This document shows positions 10,107-22,100 of a stretch of DNA of 64,000 bases, piece after piece. The notes under the pieces are model-generated. The model was not told where the DNA came from, did not search any database, and saw only the letters and a program-made list of their open reading frames with translations. The stretch's first letter is position 1. Every line of letters starts with the position of its first letter. The stretch is taken from the NCBI GenBank assembly GCA_036877525.1, contig JAZGTH010000009.1:3117001-3181000 (forward strand), in the 5' to 3' direction. Source of the stretch: Chromobotia macracanthus. Taxonomy: Eukaryota; Chordata; Actinopteri; Cypriniformes; Botiidae. The position numbers and the translations under genes were made by a program.

Positions 10107-12440
10107 TGGGGCGGGGCCTCCACCAAAACTGAAGGACTCAAGGAGTTTGGGTGATTCAGACTTACAAATATGGAGTAGACAAGGTCACTAATGCACTTGA
10201 ATTTCTTTATAAAATGGGAGCTTTTCAAGCATCATCGTGATTCTGAGTTAAAATGGATGATTTCTTGTGAAAACGTTTTGGAACTACAGTTCCCAGTGTT
10301 ACCCGCACTGTGAATTTAACTACTGGAGTATCATGGCAGAATTAGAACAGGACCACGTGAACAGCAGTATTAAAGATTTATTAAAATGTTTTAAAGATGT
10401 TTAATGTAACCCTTTTATGGGTTATGAATGGTTTAGCTTGAATAATCATTTGAAATAACTTGAATTCTTATTGCATTGTAAAATGTTTTAACAAATGTGA
10501 AAGCCGATCCATTTAAATGACTGTATATGCACTACTAGATTGAAACAGATGTTAGCAACAGATATTTGAGTTCTGTTTAATAACACTAGGCACAAGACAC
10601 TAGATACTAAGAAATACTCCACATTTGAGTGCAAAAAGCACCAAAATTAATCTTAAGTCTGACCTAAAGAATGATGTTATATTTGCCCTACATACACTTA
10701 CAATTCAATCCTGTTATCCACGTTTTTATTTCGTTTGTGGTTGTGAAAGCACAATATTTCTTAAACTGACAATAAATTGTTCATTTTCAGGGGATCTTTT
10801 TATTTTAAAAATCTAAATAATATATTTGCTTAATAGAATTTTTGTTGTTCCTCATCAAAAATGTAAAATATGACATTCTTTGTAATAGTACCGGTCACTG
10901 TAATTTACACACACATCAACTGTTCAGGTCACACCAGATGGAATGAAGCGTCTTTGAACTGTTGATGATACCACACACAAAAAAATGCAATGCTCGTGCA
11001 AACAAAATCACCTTTCTGTATGCACAGCAGTGTCAAGTCATTTCACACTTATGTGATTGTGTGATGCAATGTTTAGCATGTGCTGGGTTTATGTAACTTT
11101 TCTTTGCTCTTGATTTTAGCAGTGGGTTTCATAGCAGCATGTTTCGACAAGCATTGAGCTCCACGGCCTCATTCCACAAGCATTCTATTGGCAGAGAAAA
11201 CAAACAAATGAGTAACCAACAGCAACTCAAGACTTTATAAATATAGATATGAAGAGCCAGTTTGCATATTCAAGTCTGTGTTTAATGTACAGAGAACATT
11301 ACAGGAAAATATTAAATTATTAATATTTAATTTGGATTTCATGTAAATAGGCCAAACTACTATGTATGTATGAACTGTTTATATTTGGCTATATAAGGCT
11401 TACTGTTTGGCAGACTTTAAGAGTATGTGTTTAAATCAAGTTTTGTTTTTTATTGTAATTATTGTATTGTACATTGTAATCTTAATGTATTTATACTCAC
11501 CGTTTATTGTGTTTCTTAGAGCAGACGCTGAGTTTGTGTGAACCACATGAGGAACAGTGATGTCACGCTGGAGAGAAACAGCAGAGATGAAAAGAAAGCA
11601 GGAAACAAACACAGGAGACCTCAATTATTTATCATTAAAACAAACACTTCCTTTACACACTGTCTGCATTCATCACAGTGTCTCCGTTCTCACCCATCCT
11701 GCGATACAAAATGATGACAAATATTAAATGATCTACAGCTAGAAGACTCAACAGCCACTTAAAAGGCTGTTTTATATCACTGTGGATTTGGTAAAATTTT
11801 GATGAAATGTTCATGTTTGGGTGAACTACACCTTTAAACCAAAGGCATAGTGCACAGTGAAGTGACATAGGAACATATGCAATCCTACATACCTTTATTT
11901 TGAAGTTTATTCATTGATGTCATAATAAAACTAGTTAGTGGCTTCACTAGGCCTCCGAGAGTGCCTGTTACCATGACAACTTTGGCCCCTCCCTTACTGC
12001 TTCCTGCACAACAGTGAGGTACCCTGATTATTTAGAAAGAGCTTTAATGGCCACATTTACAACAACCAGTAATGAAATCTTAAAGAGATCATAATATATA
12101 TATATATATCTTTAAAGTGCACCATTATAAACCAAAGAGAATAAACCTGGGAATAATAAAATCAATACTAAAAGGGAGGTAAATACACCCTTAAAATGCG
12201 AATCAAATCTGTGTATGTGTTATGGCTTTTGAACATTGTACACAAGTCTTTGTATAACAATTATTAAACCTGTACTGAGTTTACCAGTAATCAAGATCCA
12301 GCATAAAACCTCAACATGACACTCGCCCCCCATGTTAAACTTTTTAATGAACTCGTTAGTTAACTCACTCATTCATAACTAATTGAATTGAATAAATTGT
12401 GAAAATGTGGCAGCTTGAATGTGGGAATCAAAACATCACA
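10107..12440. other. mfsd8 3' UTR and intergenic spacer
   Basis: An AATAAA near 10771 may end mfsd8 transcripts. The spacer holds a right-end fragment of a cyprinid MITE (GTTTGGGTGAACTACACCTTTAAA, about 11816-11839), a short TA run near 12093-12110, and the weak - strand two-exon candidate at 11129-11624. No other coding evidence. Confidence 0.45.
11129..11624 (-). CDS. Weak candidate: two-exon 59-aa secreted peptide
   Basis: On the - strand an ATG at 11624 opens MRSPVFVSCFLFISAVSLQ, which looks like a signal peptide. The frame runs to 11501, where AAACG is followed by a GTGAGT donor (phase 1). A good acceptor (TTTTCTCTGCCAATAG) precedes 11184, and in the matching phase the frame continues through ECLWNEAVELNACRNMLL to a TGA at 11131-11129. 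The total is 59 aa with two cysteines in the mature part. I recognise no family. Short frames with good-looking splice signals can arise by chance, and I found no promoter, so this is only a hypothesis. Confidence 0.15.
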
Positions 12441-12764
12441 CATGCTTCACAGGAGGCTGCCATGACAGTCGCGCCGGTTGTCGCACACAGATGACGTCAC
12501 GGCTCAAGTTTGCGATTGAACTAGTTACTCAATATGTATCTTGTATTTGTTTTTTTTATTGTTCAGACTTATACATACATTTAACCTATAACGTTTAATA
12601 GCAAATTCAACAGGATCAAAACACTGATGCATCTATAACGTGTTTTTGGTATATAGTAATATATATACTTTCATTATTGCATAATTAGGTTAATTGGGGA
12701 GCATCTGGGCCCTGGTTTGTGATGTTATTTAAGATGGCGATCTGCTCGAGTTTTGTTTGTGATC
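12441..12764 (+). promoter_or_regulatory. cdca9: cdca9 promoter with CRE and YY1-like site
   Basis: A full CRE, TGACGTCA, lies at 12492-12499 within a CpG-containing patch (CAGTCGCGCCGGTTGTCGC just upstream). AAGATGGCG at 12732-12740, 25 bp before the ATG, matches the YY1 core that is common near start sites of housekeeping and cell-cycle genes. No TATA box is placed with confidence. Confidence 0.45.
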
Positions 12765-14245
12765 ATGGCTCCCAGAAGGACGAGAAAAGTCAGCCAGGAT
12801 TCAGACGGTCAGTCCGATGGGCATCAAAACTACGACCAGAAGATTAAACTTAAACGAAAAGAGCTCTTCATACAACAGTTTGAGAAGGAAGGTCAGAAAT
12901 CTCATTCCTCTGCTTTTATTTCTTTAGGTGTGTGTGCTTTAATAAATAAAACAGATCCTTGTTAAGCTGAAGTCTTGTGCCGTGACAGCCCAGGATCGGA
13001 TGAATGAAATGGAGACCAATCTGAACAAGTTACTGGCGACTGTGGACCGGGTCTTCAAAATCGAGCTGATGAAGATGCCAAACTCCCTCCACACCACACT
13101 GATAAAAGACTTGATGAGTGGTACGACAATAACACGGCCTTTATTTCTTGTGTTTGTGTTTGCATCGCGTTTTATTTACTTGTTTTCTGCGTTTCAGATC
13201 GCCACGCATCCGTCGGTGAGGTCACGATGGCGCTGACGGTAAACTTTGCTGCCCCCTGGTGTTCACTTCAGATAATGGCGTCGCTTAAAGATGTTTCTCT
13301 TGTTTTGTAGTGTGAGTCTCCTGAAATGAGGAAACCCCTGACCAGGAAGCCAAGCAAAAAAGGTTTGAGACGATGTAATGGTGTTTAAACTTCATTTTAA
13401 GACTTGTTTAATGTTTCCTTTCTTATAGGTTTGAGCGACATGGGGATGCAACAGAAGTCTTCGGGTTCGAGCAAGACTACGGTAGAGAGCGCTAAGGTAC
13501 ACCCCCTTTATTTTAGTTTATGAAGTCCCTCGTTCATAAGTTTAAGAGCCTTGTTATTACAGAGAGGCGCAAAGAAGACCCTGCACTCCAGCAACAGCAC
13601 AGGAAGTCTGAGGCAAGCCCTTAATGCCAAGCGATTGCTTTAGGCCATGTTGCAATCCTTTTTGTTGATCAGGTAGTGGATTGCTTTCGTTTTCATCCAT
13701 CCATCCTCTTTCCCTTGCAGATGTGCCTCAACTGTCAGTGCAAAAAGAACCCAGGGGCGGGTTGCCAAACTAAGTGACCAAGTGTTTGGGTTGGGAGGTA
13801 AATCAAGGTAATGGAGTCTTATCTGGTTATAGCTGAACTTTTTCAGGTTTAAAGGTTTCAGACGTGTTACTTCTACTGCCATGCAGACAAGCAAGTCGCT
13901 CAGTTGGAGATGAAATGATGGCATCAGCCACAATAGTGACTTCTCATGGAGAGGCGAGTATGTGTAGACCTTATAGTACAGCTTCCTGAGGACAGATTTT
14001 AACATGAACGTCCTTTCCATCAAGGCTTTGTTTCTTTCCGAGCACAATAAAGATGACATCAATGTTGAGCTGCTGGACGATTCGGCTTTATTTCAAATGC
14101 AGAGGATTAAGGTCAGCCATTTGTAAAAATGACTAACTTTTTTTTAAGGTTATTTAAAGACATTGACAACGTTTGTTTGGTCTGTCTTTTGCAGGACCTG
14201 ATGGACTATCTGTGCAACAAAGTAACGTTCAATAATACTTGCTGA
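12765..14245 (+). CDS. cdca9: Borealin-2 (CDCA9/Dasra-A), chromosomal passenger complex subunit (complete, 10 coding exons)
   Basis: Exons: 12765-12891, 12989-13120, 13198-13238, 13311-13362, 13429-13496, 13563-13612, 13721-13807, 13887-13953, 14025-14111, 14195-14245. The joined frame is 253 aa. The ATG at 12765 (MAPRRTRKVS) is preferred to the in-frame one at 12753 because it matches the family start. The N-terminal helix (KLKRKELFIQQFEKEAQDR, about 27-45) and RVFKIELMKMP form the part that bundles with survivin and INCENP. The C-terminal part (TIVTSHGEALFLSE, DLMDYLCNKV) matches fish borealin-2 as I remember it. The complex targets Aurora B to centromeres and the midzone. Introns are very short (66-108 bp). 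Introns 6 and 8 need GC donors (AG|GCAAGC at 13613, GAG|GCGAGT at 13954) to keep the conserved protein. AATAAA follows near 14315. Confidence 0.92.
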
Positions 14246-14740
14246 TGTGGTCTGACCAGATTGCTACAGCCTGATTTATTAAAATTAGAAGTAATATAAA
14301 TTAATATGAATGTAATAAACTATTTTTTTACTGTCTTTTTGTCTGGTTGCTTGATGTTAGTGACTTGGCACAATGGTTTCAATTTCATGTTAAGGTTGGT
14401 TAATCCTGTATTGTGTATCCCTGATGAAGTCTTAAATATTGTACAGAAAGTCTGAGTTGGACTGTATTTGCCTTTGTGGACTAAAGTTTAGACGATTTTG
14501 CAGGGAAAATAATCAGGTTTTTGAGGGATGTATGTGGCCTCAAACGAACAGGTGTAAACATGCTTTAATTTTGTGTTTTAAAGGCATGTAAATTATTCTT
14601 TTTAAATAGGCCTTGTTTAGATCTGCTTCTGCATGTCAATGTTTTCTTCCGTGTCTTATTTTGCATGCATATAATTGCATCCGCTATAGGGACTTTAAGC
14701 CATTTAAGTGCCCTAAATATTGGGGTTTTGATTTATTCAT
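14246..14740. other. cdca9 3' UTR and short spacer
   Basis: AT-rich, with a polyadenylation signal near 14315. Nothing else recognisable before the CpG-rich ablim2 promoter. Confidence 0.5.
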
Positions 14741-15116
14741 TCACCCTCACGAACTACACTTCCCAGAAGCCCCGGGCAGCAGCTTTGTGAAGCAGCCGGT
14801 CGGCCCGTGGAGTGATGGTGCTGAGGCGGGCGCGTCCGAGCGCATCACGGCCGTGCGGCGACACCCCTCCGGCGTGCGTACATCCGCAACGCCGCGCATT
14901 ACGTTTACCGTCGATGCTACAACGTATGTGTGTGTGTTATCGATGTATTATCTATGAAGTATATTATCTATGAAGTGCGCACTTTGATTTCTTACTAGGT
15001 TGCCAGCAGCGCATTTGACTTCAATGCACGGAGGTGATGGCGCGGCGGTGCGCAACTGCATGAGCATCCAGGCGGAAGCGTTCGTGATTCTGGGCTGAAA
15101 ACGTCTGCGGTTCGCA
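14741..15116 (+). promoter_or_regulatory. ablim2: Distal CpG-island promoter and leader of ablim2
   Basis: CpG-dense from about 14770 to 15125. ACTACACTTCCCAGAAGC at 14753-14770 matches the ZNF143/Staf consensus ACTACANNTCCCA, a marker of CpG-island promoters. The island ends in the MST coding exon and its donor at 15127. A reading frame of 114 codons (14613-14957) crosses it but has no family resemblance and is probably a by-product of CpG richness. Confidence 0.6.
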
Positions 15117-15126
15117 ATGAGCACCG
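15117..15126 (+). CDS. ablim2: ablim2 distal first coding exon (MST)
   Basis: ATG AGC ACC G followed by GTGAGC. Phase 1 matches the acceptor of exon 2 at 27154. The joined start MST-AFQQQAVHGPL lines up with the human ABLIM2 N-terminus as I remember it (MSAVSQPQAAPSPL), so this is probably the canonical start. The first intron would then be 12 kb and would contain the proximal promoter. Confidence 0.6.
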
Positions 15127-18100
15127 GTGAGCGTTTTAGGTTCGGGTTGCATGTAGTTATTGTTTAATGCAAAATGAATATTTGATCCAAATGAGTTTTT
15201 GGAGGGCCGGGTGCCACCCACCTCTCCACCTGCGCTCCGTGTGTTGCATCAGGGCATCAAAGGTTCACAGCAAATGATCCGGGCTGTGGGTCGGGTGTTC
15301 ATGTTTAATAAGGACATAACGTCGTCTTTGTGTCTTGAACTTATTTTTAGTTTTTGTTTGCTTTTGCTATTTTTATTTCAGTTTTGATTTTCTTTTGGTG
15401 CACAAAAGGATGGTGCACCATTTTTATTGACATGCAATGATGCCTTACTAATGTTGGGGTTTGCCTGTACAACATAAGTCTGAAGTTTGCTGTTATTTTT
15501 CTGCATGTATGCTTGTTTTAATAAAGCTCTTCTCTCATGACAGAACAAATTCTGCAGATCTTTGGAGAAGTAAAATATACGGAGTGAAATACAGGCGTGT
15601 AAGACTGAGGGTCCTGATGCGGGAATAGTGAACTTGTGTCTTGTGAGACGGCTTGTGTAGTAAAGCAAGCAGAAGTGCTGGTCATTAGCTGGTTGATCCA
15701 CAACAAATTGGTTATGAACTTGAGAGTTGTCTATTTCTGACCTTGATCAATACTGGCTGTAGCTTCAGATGCTGGCACCATGTTTGAGGTGGAGGATGAT
15801 GGTTCATGACCTTCGTTCTGTGCTGTCACGATACACAAAATTAAACTGAGGTGTAATACCAGAGCACTAAGTCGTGACACGGAAGCCGTTTCTTCCCTAG
15901 AGTTCTAGATCCATAACCTACATTAATGTTCTGTCAGTAAAGACAACATTAATGTAGGTCTTTGATTCAGAACCCAGATGTTATATTTAATATAAGCGGT
16001 AACGTAACAAATGTATTGGTACAAAGTGCTATAAGCACTTTTGTTCCAAGCCAATAAATCACTGCACAAGCTGCTGTTTTGGGAATGAACTATTTTTCTA
16101 CTTGTTGTAATTAACTAGTTTTTAATTAAATCTGAATTGGGGTTTATTGCATATTGTCTAGTTCTGTTTGTGCTGTTTTAGGCTAAGGGCATGTTGGCAA
16201 AAGACGTCTAATGAAATGCAGATTTTCTTCCTTTTAAAAAAAATTGTCTGACATTTACATTTAGTTTCATTTGATCAGAATAATCCCACCAGTTGAGATC
16301 TATTAGGTTTATAAAAATGACAACCACGTTTCTTCCAGATTTTATTTTTTTTGTGGCGTCTTTTGAAGAACTGGTAAGCACACGTTTGTGGAGAAAATGT
16401 ATTTCAAGTGATTTTACAGCTGCTGGGATCAAATGGAGGAATAGCTGGTGATATCACTTCTGCTAAGTGTGTGAGAAGCTCTGGTAATTTGTTCTGAAAT
16501 CTAGAGTGGTCTTGTGACATTTTTCTTGTCCTGATTTTATTGGGACTGAAATTACCTCCAACTTATTCATCAAGCACAGCTGTGCTTTGTCATAAGGACA
16601 AAATACGTGAGCCAAAAGACTCATTTAAGGATGCTTTTGTTAATGAGGAATTAAATGGTAATCATTGAGAGGGTTTATCTTTCACAATGATTGTAAAAGC
16701 TTATTTTATTTGTATATTTAGGTGCATGTACAGTTATTCTTATTGTCTAGCTGCAGAAAATGAGAAAAGAGATGTTAGAAAACTGTCTTTGCCTTGTGTG
16801 TGAACTCTGCTGGATTTGTTCATTAAGGCATGCTGGGAAAATGCCATTTCTTCCGCAGCAGGTGGCTTTGGAAGGGCATATCAAAAACTGTGTCTGTGTC
16901 CTCGGTGTTCATAATTCCTGTAGACTGACTCTCCTCATCCACAGCGTTATGCTTTTATGTTGTAAAACATGCACTTGCACAAAATACCCTGTGTGTAGGG
17001 TAATATTGCGCATACATTGCCATCTCAGTAACTTGTTGTAAAGTCACTTTCAATACCACATATAATGCATAGAACATAATACATTATTAATATCATGATG
17101 TACTTTACTATTGTATATTCGTTTCAGTAGTAAAGCATAACTTGCACTCTTACAATACCCTGTATAATATACTGGTATGGAAAAATTGGAAAATGTGCAG
17201 TCTATTGCATTTATGCATTCAGTAGATGCTTTTATCCAAAGCAAATTACTGTGCGTTCAAGCTCTACATTTGATCAGTATGTAAGTTCTCTGGGGTCAAA
17301 CCCACAACCTCTACATTGCTAATTCAATGCTCTGCCAAATGAGCTACAGGAACACTATATTAACCTTTTAACCTTCTCAACAGAACAAACGTTGTAAGCA
17401 AATAATTGCATGCATATATATGCTAATGACTTCATATTTCACCCTGACTTCTCACGTGTAGGCAAGTATTTGTTAATGACACCAGTTATCTGCACTTCCA
17501 TGCAAAATCGGTCTTTGTTTGCCCCTTATTACCCTAAAGCCAAACGATCCAGAGATGACCTACCATCAGCATCCAGACTTGTGACTTTGTGTGCATGTTG
17601 TCCCTTGATTTTTTTTTTTCAGACTTTTATTTAAATTTAAAAGCATGCTCTGTTTTTGTTTTTATATTTGTACCATTGTTTGCACACAATAGTAATCAAA
17701 CTCATGGGACACTCCAAAATTTTGTTGTGAACATTTTGGTAGTAACTGCATGGGTACAGCAAAGTATTGCTGAGTAAGGCAGTGTTGAGTCCCTTCATTT
17801 GTTCATAAACCATTTACATGACTTTGTCTCTGTGCTCTTACTAATTTTCCAAATATGTGACCCGTGCTGGCAAAATGAATCGCAGTGAGCAAAGGTTCAA
17901 AAGTGGGTCCTTGTTGTTTTCACATTTACATTAAAATGATTTACAAAAAAACTAATGAGCTACATCTATCTGAAGCACCAGTTGTCGAGAAGAGAGGAGA
18001 AAAAAATGGCAATTTTTCATGCATTATTAAAACAAAGGAAAGATTTAAGATTTAATTCTAATTTTAGATGTGTGACTGCTATTTAGAGCATTGAGATCTC

Positions 18101-19087
18101 TAGATGAGGGTTTAATGAGCTCTTTTTGTAACTTAAAATTAGACTTTTCACTTGTTTTGCCTGTAGCTCATAATTAGCCTGTCCGACTCATTTTGCCAGC
18201 ACGGGTCACACACATCCTCCGACTGCCAAGCTTGTCTGATCAATTCTGCTGCTGGTTCCAAACATCAAGCCAGAAACCTGTTTCAGACATAACCTGCCTG
18301 GAGCGTCACTGCAGTACCTTCGAAGTGACTCTGTGCTTCTTGATTTGGCTGTGGTTCTTTGGAGATCTAAAGTTCTGTGTAATGCTGTATGTGTGTGTTG
18401 ATGTACTGTGTCTGGAGTCTGGAAGGGAATGTAACAGCAGGGTGTGATGATTCTCTTCCCATCAGCCCTCTCGTAATGCACTGGCAAACAGAGTTGAGAT
18501 TATTGGGACACATCCAGAATGTGACATCCCTGTGTTAAACTGACAGGTCAGCTCTGGATTTATGTTGGTCAGTTTTCTGAGATCAGGAGCCATAAATAAG
18601 CAGACAGAACTGTTGTTGGCTTATCAAGACTTTGGGTGTTTTGGTGAGCATTTGGAAACAACATTATTAAACCATTGTAAAACCACTGAGTGTTATATAT
18701 AATTCATGACTGGAATTTTACTTTAATAGTTGTAAAACAGTGTCCTAACTCAGTGGTATCTAACATAGTTGATTAAGCAACACCAAAGTGGCATATATTA
18801 GTAATTTTTAACGTGTGCTGTGCCTTTGGGAGTTTCAGTTCAGTTCAGTTTTGTGGAGAGAGAAACGTAACTTCAATTATTCATAACTTGAATCTTGAGG
18901 GTTTCGGAGTGAAAGTGATTAGAGCACCTCTGTTATCTCTCTCCTTCCTCAGCCCCGTTTTCCCCCCATTACTTCATCAAAGGCCTGGCAAAGAGGATAT
19001 AAGATGAAATGTTGGTAGTAGTGTTGAAGGACTTGACATTTTGAGCTTTGAGACTTGAGGTTTTTGACAGTGACAGCTTTCAGTTTC

Positions 19088-19124
<37 letters not shown>

Positions 19125-22100
19125 TAGGTACTGAGGGTGCTGTATTGGGTCGGCTCCCTGTCGAATGTTACCTAGAGAGGATGAGAGGATTCAGCTCTCA
19201 CAGCTGAACACCACACTGGCCCTATGGTAGTTTTAAACAATGTTTTGATAAGAGCAGGCACTGGTTAAATTTATTTTAGTTTTTTTTTTAGCAGGGGTCA
19301 TGAGCAGTTATATAGTTGAGGAATAGTCTGATAATATGCTGTAGATTTCTGCATGCAAGGTTGTGAAAGCAGATGTCGCTACATTCAGAGACGACAACGC
19401 CCACCAGGTGTCAAAAATGTATTCAATCATCAAGTGCAGCAAGATTAATCATGCACACGTTCTCTGTCTTGCAAATTCATACACAGGAAATTATGTAATG
19501 TGTTTTCTGTGGAAGCTAAGCTTGGCACTCTCTCCATTGCTCCGTTTCTCCCCATCTCTCACTTCAGAACAATCCCTCTTTCATGATTTTTCTATGGTTT
19601 GTGGCACAGATTTTTAGCAGTTCCATATCAACCAGGTCTATTGGTGTTGACACAAACTGAAATTCTGTGCCTGAACTGTTGCATTTAGAACAGTTGACAA
19701 ATCACCGTGAAATGCAACAATATTTGTTTGTGGTGTGTGGTCTTCAACCGTGTTAAACAAAAAGTGAATATCCAACTAACAATTTTAGGTTGTAAGGTTG
19801 TTTCCCTAATGTTTCCATTAAGTTACAAAACATTAATGTTAAGTTCTGTGAATGAAAATGTCCATTTTGTTGTTGTTGTATAAACATTATTGCTTGGTTG
19901 TATTCTGTAACATTTTGATAATGTTCAACTAACTGTTTAAGAATAATATATGATATAGCATTCTACTACTATTAGTGCAAGAACGTTTTTGATAAATTTG
20001 AGAGAACTTTTAGAGAATGTTAAACGTTCTGAGACCTTTCCCGGTCAGCTGGTTATATGGTGAAATAGGGACAATTCCTGTTGGAGGTGATGTACCGATG
20101 AGAGAAAGTGTTGGAAACATTTAACCTCAGCAGGCAGGGCCCGTTTTATCGCACACCTCCTGACAGGTGCTAGCTGTCCATTTATATGCCTGATTATTAT
20201 TCCAGACTTGGAGGACGTATGTGAGCGAGAGAGTCAGTTATGACATTGTGTGCTCAGATCTGGAGTGAACGTTTGAGACTCTGATCTCTTCAGGTCTTCA
20301 TAAATACTTTAATTAAATGGACTGGGTGTGTGAAAAGTATAACTTAACGCATACCTTTTTGACTTGTTATAATTCTGATCATATTTCACAACTTTCTCAG
20401 TTTCTGCTTTTAAGTGTGTTCTTGCGAGTGGAGGTCTGATGAAACATCTCATCTGTTGTAACTTTTAACAGGCGTGCAGACCACCACAAAATAAAGTGTT
20501 TTCAAAAGTAAAACAAGCACCAAAAGTCAAATTCTAGAGCAAGACATTTCATACTACACAGCTTATGCAAACTTGTATATCCGTCATTTGAAAATTCAAT
20601 ATGCAGCATTTGTAATTCGTATATTGTATATTCATAATTCAATATGTAAACTTGTAAGTGCTTTTTACAGTAAATAAACCTTCCTGTAATGTGAGATTTG
20701 AGACAACTGAACAGTTGATATTCCAAAACAAGAACTAAACAAAATTATACAATTTCTGTATCATATATATAGCTATTGTTTGTTTCTTCTTGTGTGTGTT
20801 TGTTTTATTCTGTCTCTTTTCTTTTTCTCTCTTGATTTCTCCCTAAATAAGATGTATGTACGACACGTTATGCATTTTAATTGAAAAGCATGTGTCTGTT
20901 GAGGAAAAGTGTAGGATAGAAATAAAGAAATGCAGTTTTCTACATTCAGGGCTGTGTGGAGATTAAATGCGTGCTTTTCGTGCATTTAATCTAATGCGTG
21001 CTTTTCGTGCGTTTAATCTAGTGCGTGCTTTTCGTGCATTTAATCTAGTGCGTGCTTTTCGTGCATTTAATCTAATGCGTGCTTTTCGTGCATTTAATCT
21101 AATGCGTGCTTTTCGTGCATTTAATTAAGCGTGCTCTGCATAATCTAATGCGTGCTTTTCGTGCGTTAACGAGGGTGCTTTTCGTGCATTTAATCGAGTG
21201 CATGCTTTTCCTGCATTTAATCTAATGCGTGCTTTTCCTGCATTTAATCTAGTGCGTGCTTTTCCTGCATTTAATCGAGTGCGTCTTTTCGTCGTTTAAT
21301 CTAATGCGTGCTTTTCGTGCGTTTAATCTAATCGTGCTTTTCGTCATTTAATCTAATGCGTGCTTTTCGTCGTTTAATCTAATGCGTGCTTTTCGTGCAT
21401 TTAATCTAATGCGTGCTTTTCGTGCATTTAATCTAATGCGTGCTTTTCGTGCATTTAATCGAGTGCGTGCTTTTCGTGCGTTTAATCTAGTGCGTGCTTT
21501 TCGTGCGTTTAATCTAGTGCGTGCTTTTCGTGCGTTTAATCTAATGCGTGCTTTTCGTGCGTTTAATCTAATGCGTGCTTTTCGTGCGTTTAATCTAATG
21601 CGTGCTTTTCGTGCATTTAATCTAATGCGTGCTTTTCGTGCGTTTAATCTAATGCGTGCTTTTCGTGCATTTAATCGAGTGCGTGCTTTTCGTGCAGTGC
21701 GTGCTTTTCGTGCATTTAATCGAGTGCGTGCTTTTCGTGCATTTAATCGAGTGCGTGCTTTTCGTGCGTTTAATCGAGTGCGTGCTTTTCGTGCGTTTAA
21801 TCGAGTGCGTGCTTTTCGTGCGTTTAATCGAGTGCATGCTTTTCGTGCGTTTAATCGAGTGCGTGCTTTTCGTGCATTTGTTTTGTTACAGTACATGTCC
21901 TGTAACTGCATCCCTCTCACAGTCCTGCTGGGTAAACCAGTGAACGCCCTCAGATATCTGGAGAGGGGCGTCGCGTCGGGCGTCGCATGACCTGCGCTTC
22001 ATTCCTGTAGTATCTCCGACGCACGGCGCGGTCGCGCTGCGTCTCCACGGCGCGTTTTCTCCGTCGCCCAACCGTGAAATGTATCGTATCGCCTTTCTCC

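Larger units (their letters stand above)
15127..20959. other. ablim2 intron 1 (distal part) with repeats
   Basis: No credible exon. Contents: a perfect 14-bp hairpin at 15917-15958, an antisense tRNA-derived SINE at about 17200-17356, a (GT)n tract at 19088-19122, and a MITE copy at 19771-20052. The remainder is unremarkable AT-rich sequence. Confidence 0.5.

Noticed and set aside
13954..13996. GT donor at 13958 with an acceptor ending at 13995 in cdca9
   Set aside because: It would make a 38-bp intron, below the normal vertebrate minimum, and insert ten residues absent from the family; the GC donor at 13954 fits the conserved protein exactly.
13640..14062. 140-codon - strand frame
   Set aside because: It lies antisense over cdca9 exons 7-9, whose + strand translation is clearly borealin-2.
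14613..14957. 114-codon frame over the distal ablim2 CpG island
   Set aside because: CpG-rich DNA is poor in stop codons; the translation resembles no protein I know, and the MST exon just downstream explains the island.
17200..17356. tRNA gene on the - strand
   Set aside because: A and B boxes are present but the B box is mutated and the unit continues into a SINE body, so it is a retroposed copy.
21348..21990. Long repetitive open frames on both strands (190-202 codons)
   Set aside because: They are produced by the 27-bp minisatellite, whose period is a multiple of 3; no non-repeat coding part, no promoter and no family match.
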